Counted from the stretch's first letter, positions 6,422 through 16,048 are shown. The stretch: DNA of 64,000 bases from DASQBT01 sp049578545 (GCA_049578545.1 JBAUMF010000043.1:30949-94948); one strand, 5' to 3'. Notes: generated by a model from the letters alone, not told the origin. A program made the numbers and translations.

Positions 6422-9041
6422 CGATCAGCAATTGGCAACGCTTTACGCACAGCTTCGGGCCGCGTTTCTGTCCCGTCATTTCGCGCTTGGACGTTACTTT
6501 CGGACAAACTACTTTTCCCACAACAATCGACTGGCCACCGGCAGTCACACCGACGCTGTACTGGACCTCGGCGTGGACGACCAGCAGCTCGCCCGCTGGG
6601 ATCGAACCCGCGACACTGACAATCCCTTGCTGATGGGCTCGCTGTTGCTGAGCTGCCTCGCGGTGGAAGACGCGCTGGGGCAGCCTCATGCGCAGCGCAT
6701 CCTGCACAGCGCAGTTTATACGTTGAGAACGCTGTACAAGTTTTCGGGCAACCACTTCGATGGCTACCCCATCCGCTGGGATCCGATCTCGTCCGACAGG
6801 TGGCGCCTGCAGGGTGCGCAGCCGGCCATTTCGGACGAGTTTCTCGTTGCTCAAGAAGGCCGTTACATGTTCTGCAGTCCGTCGACCGATCCGCGGCACT
6901 GGCCGCGCCGCAGCCGCGACACGCTGGTCAATCTGATGGGCGAACAGGAAGCCCTCCGCTATACACAGGCGGATGAAAACAAAGTCGGTGCAGGGAGATG
7001 GGGCTATATCGACCGCTACCGGCGCTGGGAAGTCTCGATGGACGAGCTGGTGGGCCTAGTGTTGAGCTATGCCATGATCAGCAAGCTGACCCAATCGGTC
7101 AATATCCGTACGGAGATCGTGCGCCAGGCCAACAACCTCGGTGATTACCTCGCCGAGCATGCCTGGCTGCTGGTTCGGCCGACGGGCGGCCTGAACATGC
7201 GCGGTGCAACGGGCGTCCTGCCGGCGCTCGAATTTCCGCTGAACCGTGCGCTGCAAAGCATTACCGGAAACGATTATGCAGCGCGTACCAACTTCGAAGG
7301 CGCGATGCGCAAGGCTGGCTATTGGAGCTGCCTGTCCGATGCGCTAACGTGGTGGACCGCCCTCGGCGTGGTCGGCGGCCCCCTGATCGCGCCGCTGGTG
7401 ACCAACGTGATCGCAACCCTCGGCATTTTCGCCTTTGTTCCAGAAGCGGTGCCGCTCGCGGGTATCGCGCTGCCGGCCGCTGGCATACCCGCAGCACTGC
7501 TGGGTGCGGCCCTGCCGCTGGAGTCGGTGCCAATGGCCCGCACGTACGCTATCTATCAGGCGCGTGGCTGCTTCGACGTCAGGGATGACTCTGCGGCTGC
7601 GGAAGTCGCCGTAGCCTTCCTTCTGATGGAGAACGTTGCACCTAACCTCCGCTTCATGGGCTGGATGTTCGGCAGCAGTCTCTCTGGCGGCAAGGGCGGC
7701 GCCTACGCCGCAACATTCCCGCCCTATATTGGGCTGTCGGCGCTCGACGACCCTGACACGACAGTGCGGGATGCCTACTTGGGCTGGCTGGCCGAGCGGC
7801 GCAACCATCCGAATCTGGAACCGGACGATTTCCCGCTGGCCGAAGGTTGCTTTGCCAGCGCCGTGGCGATCTTGCTGGGCGCTGGTGCAGCGGAGGAAGC
7901 AAACCTCAAGAAGCTGCTCGACCAGAGATGGAACGAGCTGACCAACAATGATGCAGCCAAGGGTGCCAAATTCAACAGCGACATGCCGGTGGTGGACGTA
8001 CTAAACCAGGACAAAGAATGGGACCATACCGAGGAAGTGATGCAACCGGCGATGGATTTCCAAATCGGCCTGGCCCTGGCGTGGCTGCATGCGAAGCGAC
8101 GCGCCGACGCGGGCAACCCGGTGACAACGGCCGGCTTCCCCACCCTGCCGAGCAACACCTTGGGCTGGCTGACGCCTGCCGTTCCGCCAAATGTGCTGGC
8201 AAAGGCACAGACTGTCCCCCCTGGTCTTGCCCTGCCAGTCGAGGCCATACAGGGTACGCCGACACCGACGGTTTATTCCTACGGGGCGGAGCTGTTCGAC
8301 AGCGAGGAGCCGCCGCTAAAGCCGGATGTACCGGCGCCGACGCTGCCGCCAGAACCGGTGACGCTAGCGATCGACAAGACCATCACGGTCAACCAGTCCG
8401 ATGGGGATGTCGACACTGGAATCGTGCTCAATGACGGCGACGAATACGAGATTTCAGCCACCGGATCAATCTGGGCTGCCGATTACCTGCACGGCAACAA
8501 CGGCCCGAACGGCTGGGAAAACGATATCAGTTGGGATGCCACCTGGCCGTTGTTTGGGGCTCTGGACCCAGTCAACGCGCATCCCAACTGCCTGCTGGGC
8601 AGGCTCGGCGGCTATTTTTTCATTGGCGAATACCGGCCGCGCGAACGCTTTCTGTACCATGAGTCCTGTCCACTCTGGCTGCGCATCAACAGCAAGAGCC
8701 CTGGTGGAGGAAACGGTTCCTTCCAGGTGAGGATCAGGGTATGGAGCATGCCGCGCGCACCTCGCGTGCTGCGTATTTCCTGCGTGCGTCGAGGCGCATG
8801 GCAAACACTCACCCATGTCGGGGGTGTCAGCGGCGAAGGCGCCGACGCGGTGCCATGGATGTATACCATTGCGCAGGCGGCTGCGGAGATCCAAGCTAAT
8901 ACGCGCTTCTATGTAGAACGGCCTGACGGCGATCGCGCCGAAGTTATCGTCGCGCGCAGCAGCAGTGGCCGCCCGTACCTGCGTACCGTCGCCGGTGGCG
9001 GTACCAGCAACAATCTTGGGTCGCTGCCCAATTGCGCCTGA
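6414..9041 (+). CDS. Large protein with LecA-like and DUF3892-like domains
   Basis: An 875-residue protein with no assigned function. Residues 1-300 are alpha-helical. Residues about 309-368 are strongly hydrophobic and rich in Ala, Gly and Pro, as in a membrane-inserting or pore segment. A proline-rich linker lies near 615-655. Residues about 656-775 read like a PA-IL/LecA-type beta-sandwich (DTGIVLNDGDEYEISATGSI, later LLGRLG and SPGGGNGSFQVRIRV). Residues about 783-875 match the DUF3892 pattern (RISCVRRG, THVGG, RFYVERP, YLRTVAGG, NNLGSLPNC). There is no N-terminal signal peptide. The start is supported by gggagg nine bases upstream. Domain calls come from recalled motifs. A secreted effector or surface-binding role is possible but unproven. 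Confidence 0.85.
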   Translation: MASDQQLATLYAQLRAAFLSRHFALGRYFRTNYFSHNNRLATGSHTDAVLDLGVDDQQLARWDRTRDTDNPLLMGSLLLSCLAVEDALGQPHAQRILHSAVYTLRTLYKFSGNHFDGYPIRWDPISSDRWRLQGAQPAISDEFLVAQEGRYMFCSPSTDPRHWPRRSRDTLVNLMGEQEALRYTQADENKVGAGRWGYIDRYRRWEVSMDELVGLVLSYAMISKLTQSVNIRTEIVRQANNLGDYLAEHAWLLVRPTGGLNMRGATGVLPALEFPLNRALQSITGNDYAARTNFEGAMRKAGYWSCLSDALTWWTALGVVGGPLIAPLVTNVIATLGIFAFVPEAVPLAGIALPAAGIPAALLGAALPLESVPMARTYAIYQARGCFDVRDDSAAAEVAVAFLLMENVAPNLRFMGWMFGSSLSGGKGGAYAATFPPYIGLSALDDPDTTVRDAYLGWLAERRNHPNLEPDDFPLAEGCFASAVAILLGAGAAEEANLKKLLDQRWNELTNNDAAKGAKFNSDMPVVDVLNQDKEWDHTEEVMQPAMDFQIGLALAWLHAKRRADAGNPVTTAGFPTLPSNTLGWLTPAVPPNVLAKAQTVPPGLALPVEAIQGTPTPTVYSYGAELFDSEEPPLKPDVPAPTLPPEPVTLAIDKTITVNQSDGDVDTGIVLNDGDEYEISATGSIWAADYLHGNNGPNGWENDISWDATWPLFGALDPVNAHPNCLLGRLGGYFFIGEYRPRERFLYHESCPLWLRINSKSPGGGNGSFQVRIRVWSMPRAPRVLRISCVRRGAWQTLTHVGGVSGEGADAVPWMYTIAQAAAEIQANTRFYVERPDGDRAEVIVARSSSGRPYLRTVAGGGTSNNLGSLPNCA

Positions 9042-9217
9042 ACGGACCATCGGAGGGCGGGCAGGGATTGCCGTTTCGTGCCAAGCGACGGGCTTGGCGC
9101 ATTTTGTTCCACCGGCTTAGATGTGACGCGTTAGGTCAAAAGCGCCCCACAACTCCAAGGGGGCCTGTTTCGCGCAAATCCCTGGATCAAGCGTAATCAG
9201 GATTGTGATGCCGCGCT

Positions 9218-9763
9218 TTAGTTCCCTGATTGGCGGGGCGGGCAGTACCTGGGGTCGGGTTTTTCGCCTTTGCAATACGGGGCATACGCTGCTCTTACGT
9301 CGAAACGCGCCGTGGCGCCCGTCGCGGGCGCCGAAATCTCTATGGTGTCGAGCGCGCGCGGCGCCGCAAGCGACAGCATCACCTGGCGCTTGCTGACGCG
9401 GACCAGGCCGACGCCTTCCTGGGCGTTCAAGACCTGATCGGGCACTGCAGAGTCCGACACCTTTGCGCCTTCGGCGAAGCCGGTCACGGTGACACGGTCG
9501 CCGGGAACCGGTTCGGCACGCACGGTGGACGCGCGCGGGACGCGCGCCGGCGTGGCGCTGTCAAGAGTGATCAACGCGCCGTCGATGGTCAGAACGATCA
9601 CCAGCGCATCAACACTTGACGCGCTGACCCACTTGTTGACGGGATCGTCCGCAGGCGCCACTGGGCGCGGTTCGGTGTCGCGGATCTGGGGCTTGTCCTG
9701 GGCTTGAACGGCGGCAGCGAAAAGCATTCCCATTGCCAGTATCCTAATCAGTAACTCGCGCAT
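9218..9763 (-). CDS. Exported hypothetical protein
   Basis: About 181 residues. The ATG at 9763 is preceded by agagggg and gives a clean signal peptide (MRELLIRILAMGMLFAAAVQA), so the product is exported. The mature part has no recognisable domain. It is rich in Val, Ala and Pro, contains ERVTVTGF-like beta strands (seen as GDRVTVTGFAEG), and has two cysteines near the C-terminus (YCKGEKPDPRYCP). It starts 14 bases after the stop of the M64-like lipoprotein gene, so the two form an operon. A partner or accessory role is inferred only from that context. Confidence 0.75.
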   Translation of the reverse strand: MRELLIRILAMGMLFAAAVQAQDKPQIRDTEPRPVAPADDPVNKWVSASSVDALVIVLTIDGALITLDSATPARVPRASTVRAEPVPGDRVTVTGFAEGAKVSDSAVPDQVLNAQEGVGLVRVSKRQVMLSLAAPRALDTIEISAPATGATARFDVRAAYAPYCKGEKPDPRYCPPRQSGN

Positions 9764-9777
9764 CGCTTGTCCCCTCT

Positions 9778-10944
9778 TTAGTAGCAGGCGCCGCCACCGC
9801 ACTTGGACACGCGCCGGTTAATCGCGACTCCGCTGGCCGTGCGCCAGTCGCTGTTCAGCACGCGGTCCTCCATGGTCGTAGGATTGCCGTCATCCATGCG
9901 CCACTTGCCCGTTGTCCCTATCTGCGCACAGAAGCTTGAATTGATGGAAAGCGGGGTGGCCGCTGACTGGCAGGCAGCCTGCGAGGCATAGATATTGGGT
10001 GGGTCGGAAACAGACGCATTGCCGCCGCCCACATACTCGTCGCCGAGTCCATGCAGATAATGACCGCTCTCATGCGTGAACACCCAGGCGGCGTCACTCA
10101 GTGTTGTTTGCGTGCTGCCCGATCCGCCCAGCGCAATTGACGCGCAGTCCCGGAAGGGATTCTGATGGAGGATGACGTCGCCGTCGGTCACACCGGCGAT
10201 CGTCGCCGCCGTGCCAGTGAAGCTGCGCGTGCAATCCTGGGCATCCGCCCCGTCGGGGCCGGCCCAGAAATTAAACAGGTTCTTCCACAAGGTGTAGGTG
10301 TTGGCGAACTGGTCGGTCGAGTTGAAATAGGCGCCAAGCACGATGGGCTGAATGCCATCGGTGAAGGTTTGGTAATTTCCGGCGAAATCGGCATCGGGGA
10401 AGAACCCGACATCAATCTTGTCGGCTGGCGCCGCGCCGCCCGCCGGGGTGTCGGTATGCCACCAGACCGGACGCGCCGTTTCCCACGGTATCGTAAGAAT
10501 GCCAAGAATTTGCGTCTGGGTAAGGGGGGCACCCCCAGCATAGGTGATTGCGCCGGTGCTCGCCGATTTGCCGGATCCGCTGCGCGCCGATGTCGTATAG
10601 GTAATCAGTCTTTGGTCGCCCAGTTGGAGAGGGAACGAACAACTCACTGGGGCCTTGACGTTGGCGAAGGTGCAGATACGCGAGCGCGCAACCGCATTGG
10701 TGCGGCATGGCACGAGGCTGGGTGTCAGACCGCCGACCCCGGCGCAAGCGGTGAGCTCCCCTTCCACGACGTCGATGCGTATCTCTGCGACGCCGCTGTC
10801 GGTATCGCGCGCGCTGGCTGTGATCGTCGATAGGTGGGCACTGGCACGGTAGAGCGGATCGTGCAGCGCGGAGAGCGACAAGGTCCCACACCCGGTGAGC
10901 GCAGCGAGCGCCGAGAGACAGCAATAGTAGCTAACGCGTGACAT
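9778..10944 (-). CDS. Lipoprotein metallopeptidase, M64-like
   Basis: 388 residues. The N-terminus is a lipoprotein signal with lipobox LTGC (Cys19). The key motif HESGHYLHGLGDEY lies near residues 290-303. It is a zinc-binding HExxH extended by GLGDEY, as in M64 (IgA-peptidase-like) and related metzincin-type enzymes. Upstream the protein is rich in Ser, Thr and Cys, with an Ig-like or CUB-like beta region around 40-130. Family M64 enzymes cleave extracellular proteins; the substrate here is unknown. The first gene of a two-gene minus-strand operon, facing the 875-residue gene tail to tail. Confidence 0.8.
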   Translation of the reverse strand: MSRVSYYCCLSALAALTGCGTLSLSALHDPLYRASAHLSTITASARDTDSGVAEIRIDVVEGELTACAGVGGLTPSLVPCRTNAVARSRICTFANVKAPVSCSFPLQLGDQRLITYTTSARSGSGKSASTGAITYAGGAPLTQTQILGILTIPWETARPVWWHTDTPAGGAAPADKIDVGFFPDADFAGNYQTFTDGIQPIVLGAYFNSTDQFANTYTLWKNLFNFWAGPDGADAQDCTRSFTGTAATIAGVTDGDVILHQNPFRDCASIALGGSGSTQTTLSDAAWVFTHESGHYLHGLGDEYVGGGNASVSDPPNIYASQAACQSAATPLSINSSFCAQIGTTGKWRMDDGNPTTMEDRVLNSDWRTASGVAINRRVSKCGGGACY

Positions 10945-11493
10945 GCAAGGCCTCCTCTACTGGCGTGCTGGCGTTGACCCGACCTAGCGAAAGTAAGCTT
11001 AGGACATGCCCCTGGGTAACGCAAGGCGACCGCGATGCGCAAAAGATTTCACCTTCCGAGTCGCGGCTAAACGGAAATACAATCAGGAATCCGGGTTGTG
11101 AAAGATGAATCGGCTGCCACTCGGTACTGCCCAAGCGAGCCGCGGACTTATGGATCAATTCGGCTAAATCGTCTTGGCCGTGAGGACGCGCTTTCCGTTG
11201 CCTATCCAACGGGCCAGGTTTTGCAGGCACGCCGACGTGCAGGTGGCTGAGCTGGAGAAAAAGACGAAAGGCGTTGATGCAGTGGTTCAGAAACGGGAAC
11301 TGGAAGCTGCGGCCCGCGGATTGGGAAATCCGGCCATTGCCCCAGTCTGAAAGTGGTCTTGCGGAAATCCAGACAGCGCTGAAATAGCGCCTAGACCGAA
11401 TTGTTCCTGTGTGTCCGAGCCCATAGATGCAAGTGGTCAGTGGACAGGTGACAAGAGCCTATTCCCCATCAATAGAACCAGGAGGAAACCAAA
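10945..11493. other. Intergenic region, possible gene remnants
   Basis: No confident gene. Positions 11237-11350 hold a short plus-strand frame encoding VAELEKKTKGVDAVVQKREL-like helical sequence, with codon use like a real gene but no ribosome-binding site. It may be the tail of a lost gene. The ribosome-binding site for the gene at 11494 is aggagg at 11481-11486. Confidence 0.4.
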
Positions 11494-11879
11494 ATGGACG
11501 AGCAATGCAATCGACATGGCGCATTCAGCTGGTGCGAGCAGATGACAAAGGATGTCGCGGCGGCAAAGGCGTTTTACGGCAAACTTTTCGGCTGGGAAAT
11601 GGAGGACATGCCGATGCCTGAGATGACCTACACTGTGGTCAAGGTGCGAGGCAACGGAATAGGCGGCATCATGGCCATTCCACCGAAACCCCAAGGAATG
11701 CCGCCGATGTGGGGCGCCTATGTCACCGTCGATGATGTTGATTTGACGGCGCAAGCCGCGCGACAGCTTGGGGCCAAATTATTGGTCCCGCCACAGGATG
11801 TTCCGGACGTCGGAGATCCTGCGTGATTCAGGGCCCGCAAGGCGCCACAATTGCCGCTATTACTTACGAGAAAGCCTAG
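11494..11879 (+). pseudogene. VOC (glyoxalase/bleomycin) protein, frameshifted
   Basis: The frame from ATG 11494 encodes a standard VOC-superfamily start (FSWCEQMTKDVAAAKAFYGK, then LGAKLLVPPQDVPDVG) but stops early at 11824-11826 after 110 residues. In the neighbouring frame the missing last strand follows at once: VIQGPQGATIAAITYEKA with stop at 11877-11879. One lost base near 11812-11818 explains the break. With that base restored the length (about 128 residues) fits the family. Such proteins bind divalent metal in a dimer and include lyases, dioxygenases and resistance proteins; the substrate is unknown. It may be a true pseudogene or a sequencing error. Confidence 0.8.
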
Positions 11880-12088
11880 CAAACCAGCTGGATCAAAGCT
11901 TGAAAGAAACCCAGCATCATTTGGACGAGTGGAGGTCAGGATGAAATCGCCGCAACTACTTGGTGTATGAGCAATGGCCGGCTCTACGAGGCGACATCGT
12001 GTCATTACACTTTGAGCTGCGCGGCCAACTTCCCCCTTACCCAACCGCACCAGCGAATCAGTACCATTGAGTATTTCTCAAACCAGAG

Positions 12089-13522
12089 CTATTCACTGAC
12101 CTGCTGAGCCCAGATCAGCGCATCAAGATGCAAATTGTTGACCTGATTGCTGTCCAGCCCGATGGCTTCCGCCAGCGCGGAAATGTTTGCATCATCGGAT
12201 TGCTCGCAGGCGATGGCCAGGTCCAGATAGGGTGCATACTTGCCCTGATGATGCAGCAGCACTTCGTTAACCAGTGGGGGCAGGCTGACCTGCTTGAGCA
12301 CGGCCTCCATGGGCGTGGCCAGAACGATGTCCAGCAGGGAGAACACTCCTGCCACAAACAGTTCGTCCCGCTCATCCGCGGGCAGGGAATTCTGCGCAAT
12401 CAGTTCTGCGAGCCGGGCACGCACCAAGGCATTTTCCATGATCGCCCAATCCAGCCCGCGTGTCATTCCGCTGGTGAACAGCAACAGGGTAAGCCAGCGA
12501 TAAAGCTTCTGCCGGCCCAGCACAATCAGCGCCTGATCCAGGCTGCCGACCTTGTTTATCAACCCCATTCCCGGCGAGTTGATGTAACGCAGCAGCTTGA
12601 AGGATAGAGCGGGGTCCTGCTTGAACAGGGCAGTCAACTCGGCCACCTCCACATCGCGTCGCAATTTGTTCAACAGCTCCACGATCCTGATGCGCCCCGC
12701 ATCCATCCTTGGTGCGGCCCACTCTTCCCGGCTGGTAATGAAGGGTCCTTGATAAAAGGAGAAGGGCAACCTGGCGCAGACGTTGAATTCCTCCAGGGTC
12801 TGGATGGCTGTTGCCACGAACTTCATGGCCGGGGCCAGTCCGCCCGCAGCATCCACCTGATGTTTGATGGTCGGGATATCGTTTCCACCGATATCGATAA
12901 ACAGGAAATCCGCCAGTTCCACAAAGGGCGCCATGCCCTGGGTATTCACCCCGGCGCCCTGCAAGCCAATGCGATATCCCAGCGCCTTCAGACGAGCCAG
13001 GCGGGGAAACAGGGATTCCGCATTGGCAGCAAGTTTCACGTTGGGACCCACCACATACACTGTGCCCTGCGGCGGCAGCTTTTCCAGCAAAGGCAATTCC
13101 AGGGAACTTGCCGACACATCAATGAAGGCCAGTCGGTGCCCAAGCAACCTCTGAATATCCATGGCCTGCAGGTTGCGCAACAGCACTTCGTCATACAGGC
13201 GTTGGGTGATGGTGCTGGAGGCACGCACCCGCAGGTTGACGCCATGCCGCAACATGAAGAAATACCCGGCCACCCTCTGGTCCTTGCCCAATACGGCCTC
13301 ACGGCACACTATCGATTTGCCGCGCTGGGACTCGTCCGCGTCAGTCGGCTTGATTTCTCCATTGGCGGGCGGGTTATTAACCTCACTCGCCAAGGGTGCA
13401 ATCGCGTTCAACCTCAGGAAGGCTTCGTCTTGGCCTGACGGGGTGGCCAATGCATCAGTTCCAGCCTCTTTATGCTGACGGGCCCTGCCGCCCATAAGCA
13501 TTCCAACAAGACGATTCAGCAT
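12089..13522 (-). CDS. Degenerate EAL plus HDOD domain regulator
   Basis: About 477 residues. After a low-complexity N-terminal 80 residues comes an EAL-like domain (near 85-265) in which the catalytic signatures are lost: REAVLGKDQRVAGYFFMLR stands where active enzymes have EAL. An HDOD domain follows (near 275-400, IVELLNKLRRDVEVAELTAL, LLRYINSP). This matches the YuxH/CdgJ-like class, which signals by binding and not by c-di-GMP hydrolysis. The start at 13522 is chosen because ggaggt precedes it. A partial decayed copy of its 3' end lies at 5802-5910. Confidence 0.88.
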   Translation of the reverse strand: MLNRLVGMLMGGRARQHKEAGTDALATPSGQDEAFLRLNAIAPLASEVNNPPANGEIKPTDADESQRGKSIVCREAVLGKDQRVAGYFFMLRHGVNLRVRASSTITQRLYDEVLLRNLQAMDIQRLLGHRLAFIDVSASSLELPLLEKLPPQGTVYVVGPNVKLAANAESLFPRLARLKALGYRIGLQGAGVNTQGMAPFVELADFLFIDIGGNDIPTIKHQVDAAGGLAPAMKFVATAIQTLEEFNVCARLPFSFYQGPFITSREEWAAPRMDAGRIRIVELLNKLRRDVEVAELTALFKQDPALSFKLLRYINSPGMGLINKVGSLDQALIVLGRQKLYRWLTLLLFTSGMTRGLDWAIMENALVRARLAELIAQNSLPADERDELFVAGVFSLLDIVLATPMEAVLKQVSLPPLVNEVLLHHQGKYAPYLDLAIACEQSDDANISALAEAIGLDSNQVNNLHLDALIWAQQVSE

Positions 13523-13904
13523 CAAAACCACCTCCACGGGGAATTACCCTTTGCATTGTTTCTCAAGCCCTGCATCATGGCCTTTTCGATCTGCAGCCAA
13601 CTGAAGTTAATGGTTTCCGAGGCCTGCAACGGGGCACCGTTTCCTCAGCAGAGCGTGGCGCACCCCCTAGCCAAACACTGAATCATTCGATAAGCCAGTC
13701 ATTGCGAGCAATTCAGTAAGATTTCTATTTCTGGATTGCTCGTCGTTGCACTCCTCGCAAAGGCGGATTACTCAGCCTCTCCTTAACTGTCTATCGGCAA
13801 ATGCCCGGAATGCTTTACTGTCGTCGATCATAATCTCTGCCTGGCAGGGTTTATTCAGCCCGCAGAGCGCATATTCGCCCTTGCAGGCGCGGGTTAACCC
13901 ACAC
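13523..13904. other. Intergenic region, nothing recognised
   Basis: It lies upstream of the EAL/HDOD gene and downstream of the five-gene exporter operon, both on the minus strand. Short frames here lack coding character. No RNA gene or clear terminator was found. Confidence 0.4.
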
Positions 13905-14795
13905 TCAGCCTGAAGCAAACAGTCGCCCCATTACCCGAATTTGCCTCATCCGCTCTGCATCAGCCACCTCAGGGTAAAGCGGGTAGAGCCTGTCGACCTG
14001 TGCGGGCTGAGTTTTCGCCAAAGCTTCCAGCCGATCACGCATCGCCAAAGGCAGGTTGAGCATAAGCAGGCGCGGCGCATGCAAGGCGGTGTAATCGGCG
14101 AAGGCGCCCACCTCCTCCCCCTGCCAGTGTTCTGTCCATGGCAGCGGCGGAAAATCTTCCCCCGGCCAAGACTGTGTGCCATCGAGACTGACGCCACTTC
14201 CGCTTTCTTCACGTCTAAACCACTCTGCACCCCGGCCGCGCTTATTGAGCGTGCGTTCCAGGTAATCCAGATGACGGCGCGGCTGGCCTTGCCGAGTCAA
14301 CCCTGCGTCCGTAAGGCTTGCCGACTCAAACTCCCGTGATTGGCCCAGGGCCGCCTGCCATTGGGCACCGCGCATGGGCACGGCAAAACGGTCTTCACTT
14401 GCGGTTGCCAGCAAGGCGATGGGCTCGCGGGTTAGGTTATCGAGCAGCCAGCGTTCGTAGTCATCACCAGGTGGAAACGGCAACCGACTGCGGTGGCTTT
14501 GCACCGCTTCAAGCAGCGCCTCGCCTTCCGATCTCAAGGCCTGGGCATCGAGTTGGGGATTGGCCGGGAAGCGCGCCAGACCTTCCTGTTCAGACCATAC
14601 CCCATAGCGGACGTAACTGCGCTCCGTCGTGTTGCGGTTGAGGCTGCCCCAGCCGGAGGGCCGATCCGCGGCGAGCTGCAGTTCCCAGTTGATTCCATCC
14701 GCGGTTAATGCCCGGCTTGATTCCCGCTCGACGATTTGGGTAATGCCCTGAAAAGGATTGACCCGTCTGATGGCGTAACAGCGGACGTCGCTCAC
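13905..14795 (-). CDS. Conserved hypothetical protein, last gene of exporter operon
   Basis: 296 residues, no domain I can name. There is no signal peptide or membrane segment. The sequence is Arg/Glu-rich with short beta-like N-terminal segments (CYAIRRVNPFQGITQIVE). It begins inside the stop of the 62-residue gene (4-base overlap) and so is translationally coupled to it and to the ABC exporter. This suggests a cytoplasmic protein involved with the exported molecule, but no function follows from the sequence. Confidence 0.75.
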   Translation of the reverse strand: MSDVRCYAIRRVNPFQGITQIVERESSRALTADGINWELQLAADRPSGWGSLNRNTTERSYVRYGVWSEQEGLARFPANPQLDAQALRSEGEALLEAVQSHRSRLPFPPGDDYERWLLDNLTREPIALLATASEDRFAVPMRGAQWQAALGQSREFESASLTDAGLTRQGQPRRHLDYLERTLNKRGRGAEWFRREESGSGVSLDGTQSWPGEDFPPLPWTEHWQGEEVGAFADYTALHAPRLLMLNLPLAMRDRLEALAKTQPAQVDRLYPLYPEVADAERMRQIRVMGRLFASG

Positions 14796-14980
14796 AGCCG
14801 AGCCAGTTTGTCGCGCAGGATTTCGATGATGCGATACGGCCCGTCCTGAAGCTCTGGGTCGATGACTTCGAACAGGTACTCAAGCTCGTCCAGCACGGTC
14901 TGGATTTCCTCGCGGGTGCGAAACTGGTCCATTTTCATGGCCACCTGATTGAAGTAGGCCAGCGGGTCAATGCCATGCAT
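14792..14980 (-). CDS. Small hypothetical protein in exporter operon
   Basis: 62 residues, all predicted helical and acidic (for example EIQTVLDELEYLFEVIDPEL). It has no membrane segment and no known family. It lies 3 bases after the membrane-fusion gene and overlaps the next gene by 4 bases. The tight coupling supports it as a real gene. Confidence 0.78.
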   Translation of the reverse strand: MHGIDPLAYFNQVAMKMDQFRTREEIQTVLDELEYLFEVIDPELQDGPYRIIEILRDKLARL

Positions 14981-14983
14981 GGT

Positions 14984-16048
14984 TCATCCCTTGATCAAGG
15001 AGTGAGCGCCACTCGTTCCGACAGGTGCCCTTCCAGGGGTAATTTTCACATCCACCGTCATCCCCAATTTGAAAGGCGCAGGTTGGTCCAGGCCGATTTT
15101 GACCTGCACCACCTTAAGGCCCAGATTGACCGCAGGGTCGTTGGGTTTGACCCTGCGCTCACCCGCATAATCGGCAATCTGGCTGATCCTGCCCTTGAAT
15201 ACCCTGCCGGGGTAGGCTTCCGAACTGATCGTCACCGGGTCGCCCAGCGCAATGCGGCCCACGTCGGTCTCGTCCACTTCGGCATTGATCCAGATGTGCT
15301 TCATGTCGGCGATGGCCAGGATGGGAATCTCCGGTGTGACGCCTTCCCCTTCATCCAGGTAGCGCTTGATGACGGTGCCGGCGATGGGCGAGCGAAGCAG
15401 GGTCTTGTCAAGCAGCTGGCGGCTCTGTTCCAGGTTGGCCAGGGCCAGGGCAACCTGGTCGCGGCTGACCTTGACGGTTTCTGCCCTTGGCCCGGCCTCA
15501 AGCAGCTGTTTCTGCTGCCTGGCCGCCTCCGCCTGAGCCTGCGCCTGTTTCATGTCCCGTTCACGTTCATCGAGCGCGGCGGGCGAAATCATGCCACGCG
15601 CCTGCAGGTCCTTGTAGCGCTGGTACTGCCGCTCGGCTTCCTGCTGCGCTGCGGTGGCGCTTTCAAGCGCGGCAGCCGCCTGGCGGATTTCCTCGCGCCG
15701 TGACCCAGCGAGCAGGTCCTTGAGCTGACTTTCTGATACCGCCAGCTGACGCCGTCCTGCTTCCACCTGGGCACGCAAGTCGGAATTGTCCAGCTCGACC
15801 ACCAGTTGCCCCTTTGTCACCGCGTCACCTTCCTGCACCAGAATTCTTGCCACCTTGCCGTTCAGTTCCCCGGTGCCCAGATTGATATCGTAACCCGGCA
15901 TGGTTTCAACCTTGCCCTCCGCCGCCACGTAGCGCGGTACGGAAACAGAAAGCGCAGGACCGGCAGAGCGGCGCTTTTCCAGTTGGTAGGTCATGAACGC
16001 ACCAATGGCCAGCACAACCAGCAGCAAGGGGACGAGAAATCGCTTCAT
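14984..16048 (-). CDS. HlyD-family membrane fusion protein of ABC exporter
   Basis: 354 residues. One membrane anchor at residues 4-21 is followed by a periplasmic adaptor: barrel-sandwich half (VARILVQEGDAVTKGQLVVELD), a long Ala/Gln/Glu-rich coiled coil (about 95-205), the second half (LLRSPIAGTVIKRYLDEGE) and a beta-barrel domain. This is the DevB/MacA arrangement, which links an inner-membrane ABC transporter to an outer-membrane channel. No TolC-like gene is in view. It overlaps the ATPase gene by 4 bases. Confidence 0.9.
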   Translation of the reverse strand: MKRFLVPLLLVVLAIGAFMTYQLEKRRSAGPALSVSVPRYVAAEGKVETMPGYDINLGTGELNGKVARILVQEGDAVTKGQLVVELDNSDLRAQVEAGRRQLAVSESQLKDLLAGSRREEIRQAAAALESATAAQQEAERQYQRYKDLQARGMISPAALDERERDMKQAQAQAEAARQQKQLLEAGPRAETVKVSRDQVALALANLEQSRQLLDKTLLRSPIAGTVIKRYLDEGEGVTPEIPILAIADMKHIWINAEVDETDVGRIALGDPVTISSEAYPGRVFKGRISQIADYAGERRVKPNDPAVNLGLKVVQVKIGLDQPAPFKLGMTVDVKITPGRAPVGTSGAHSLIKG

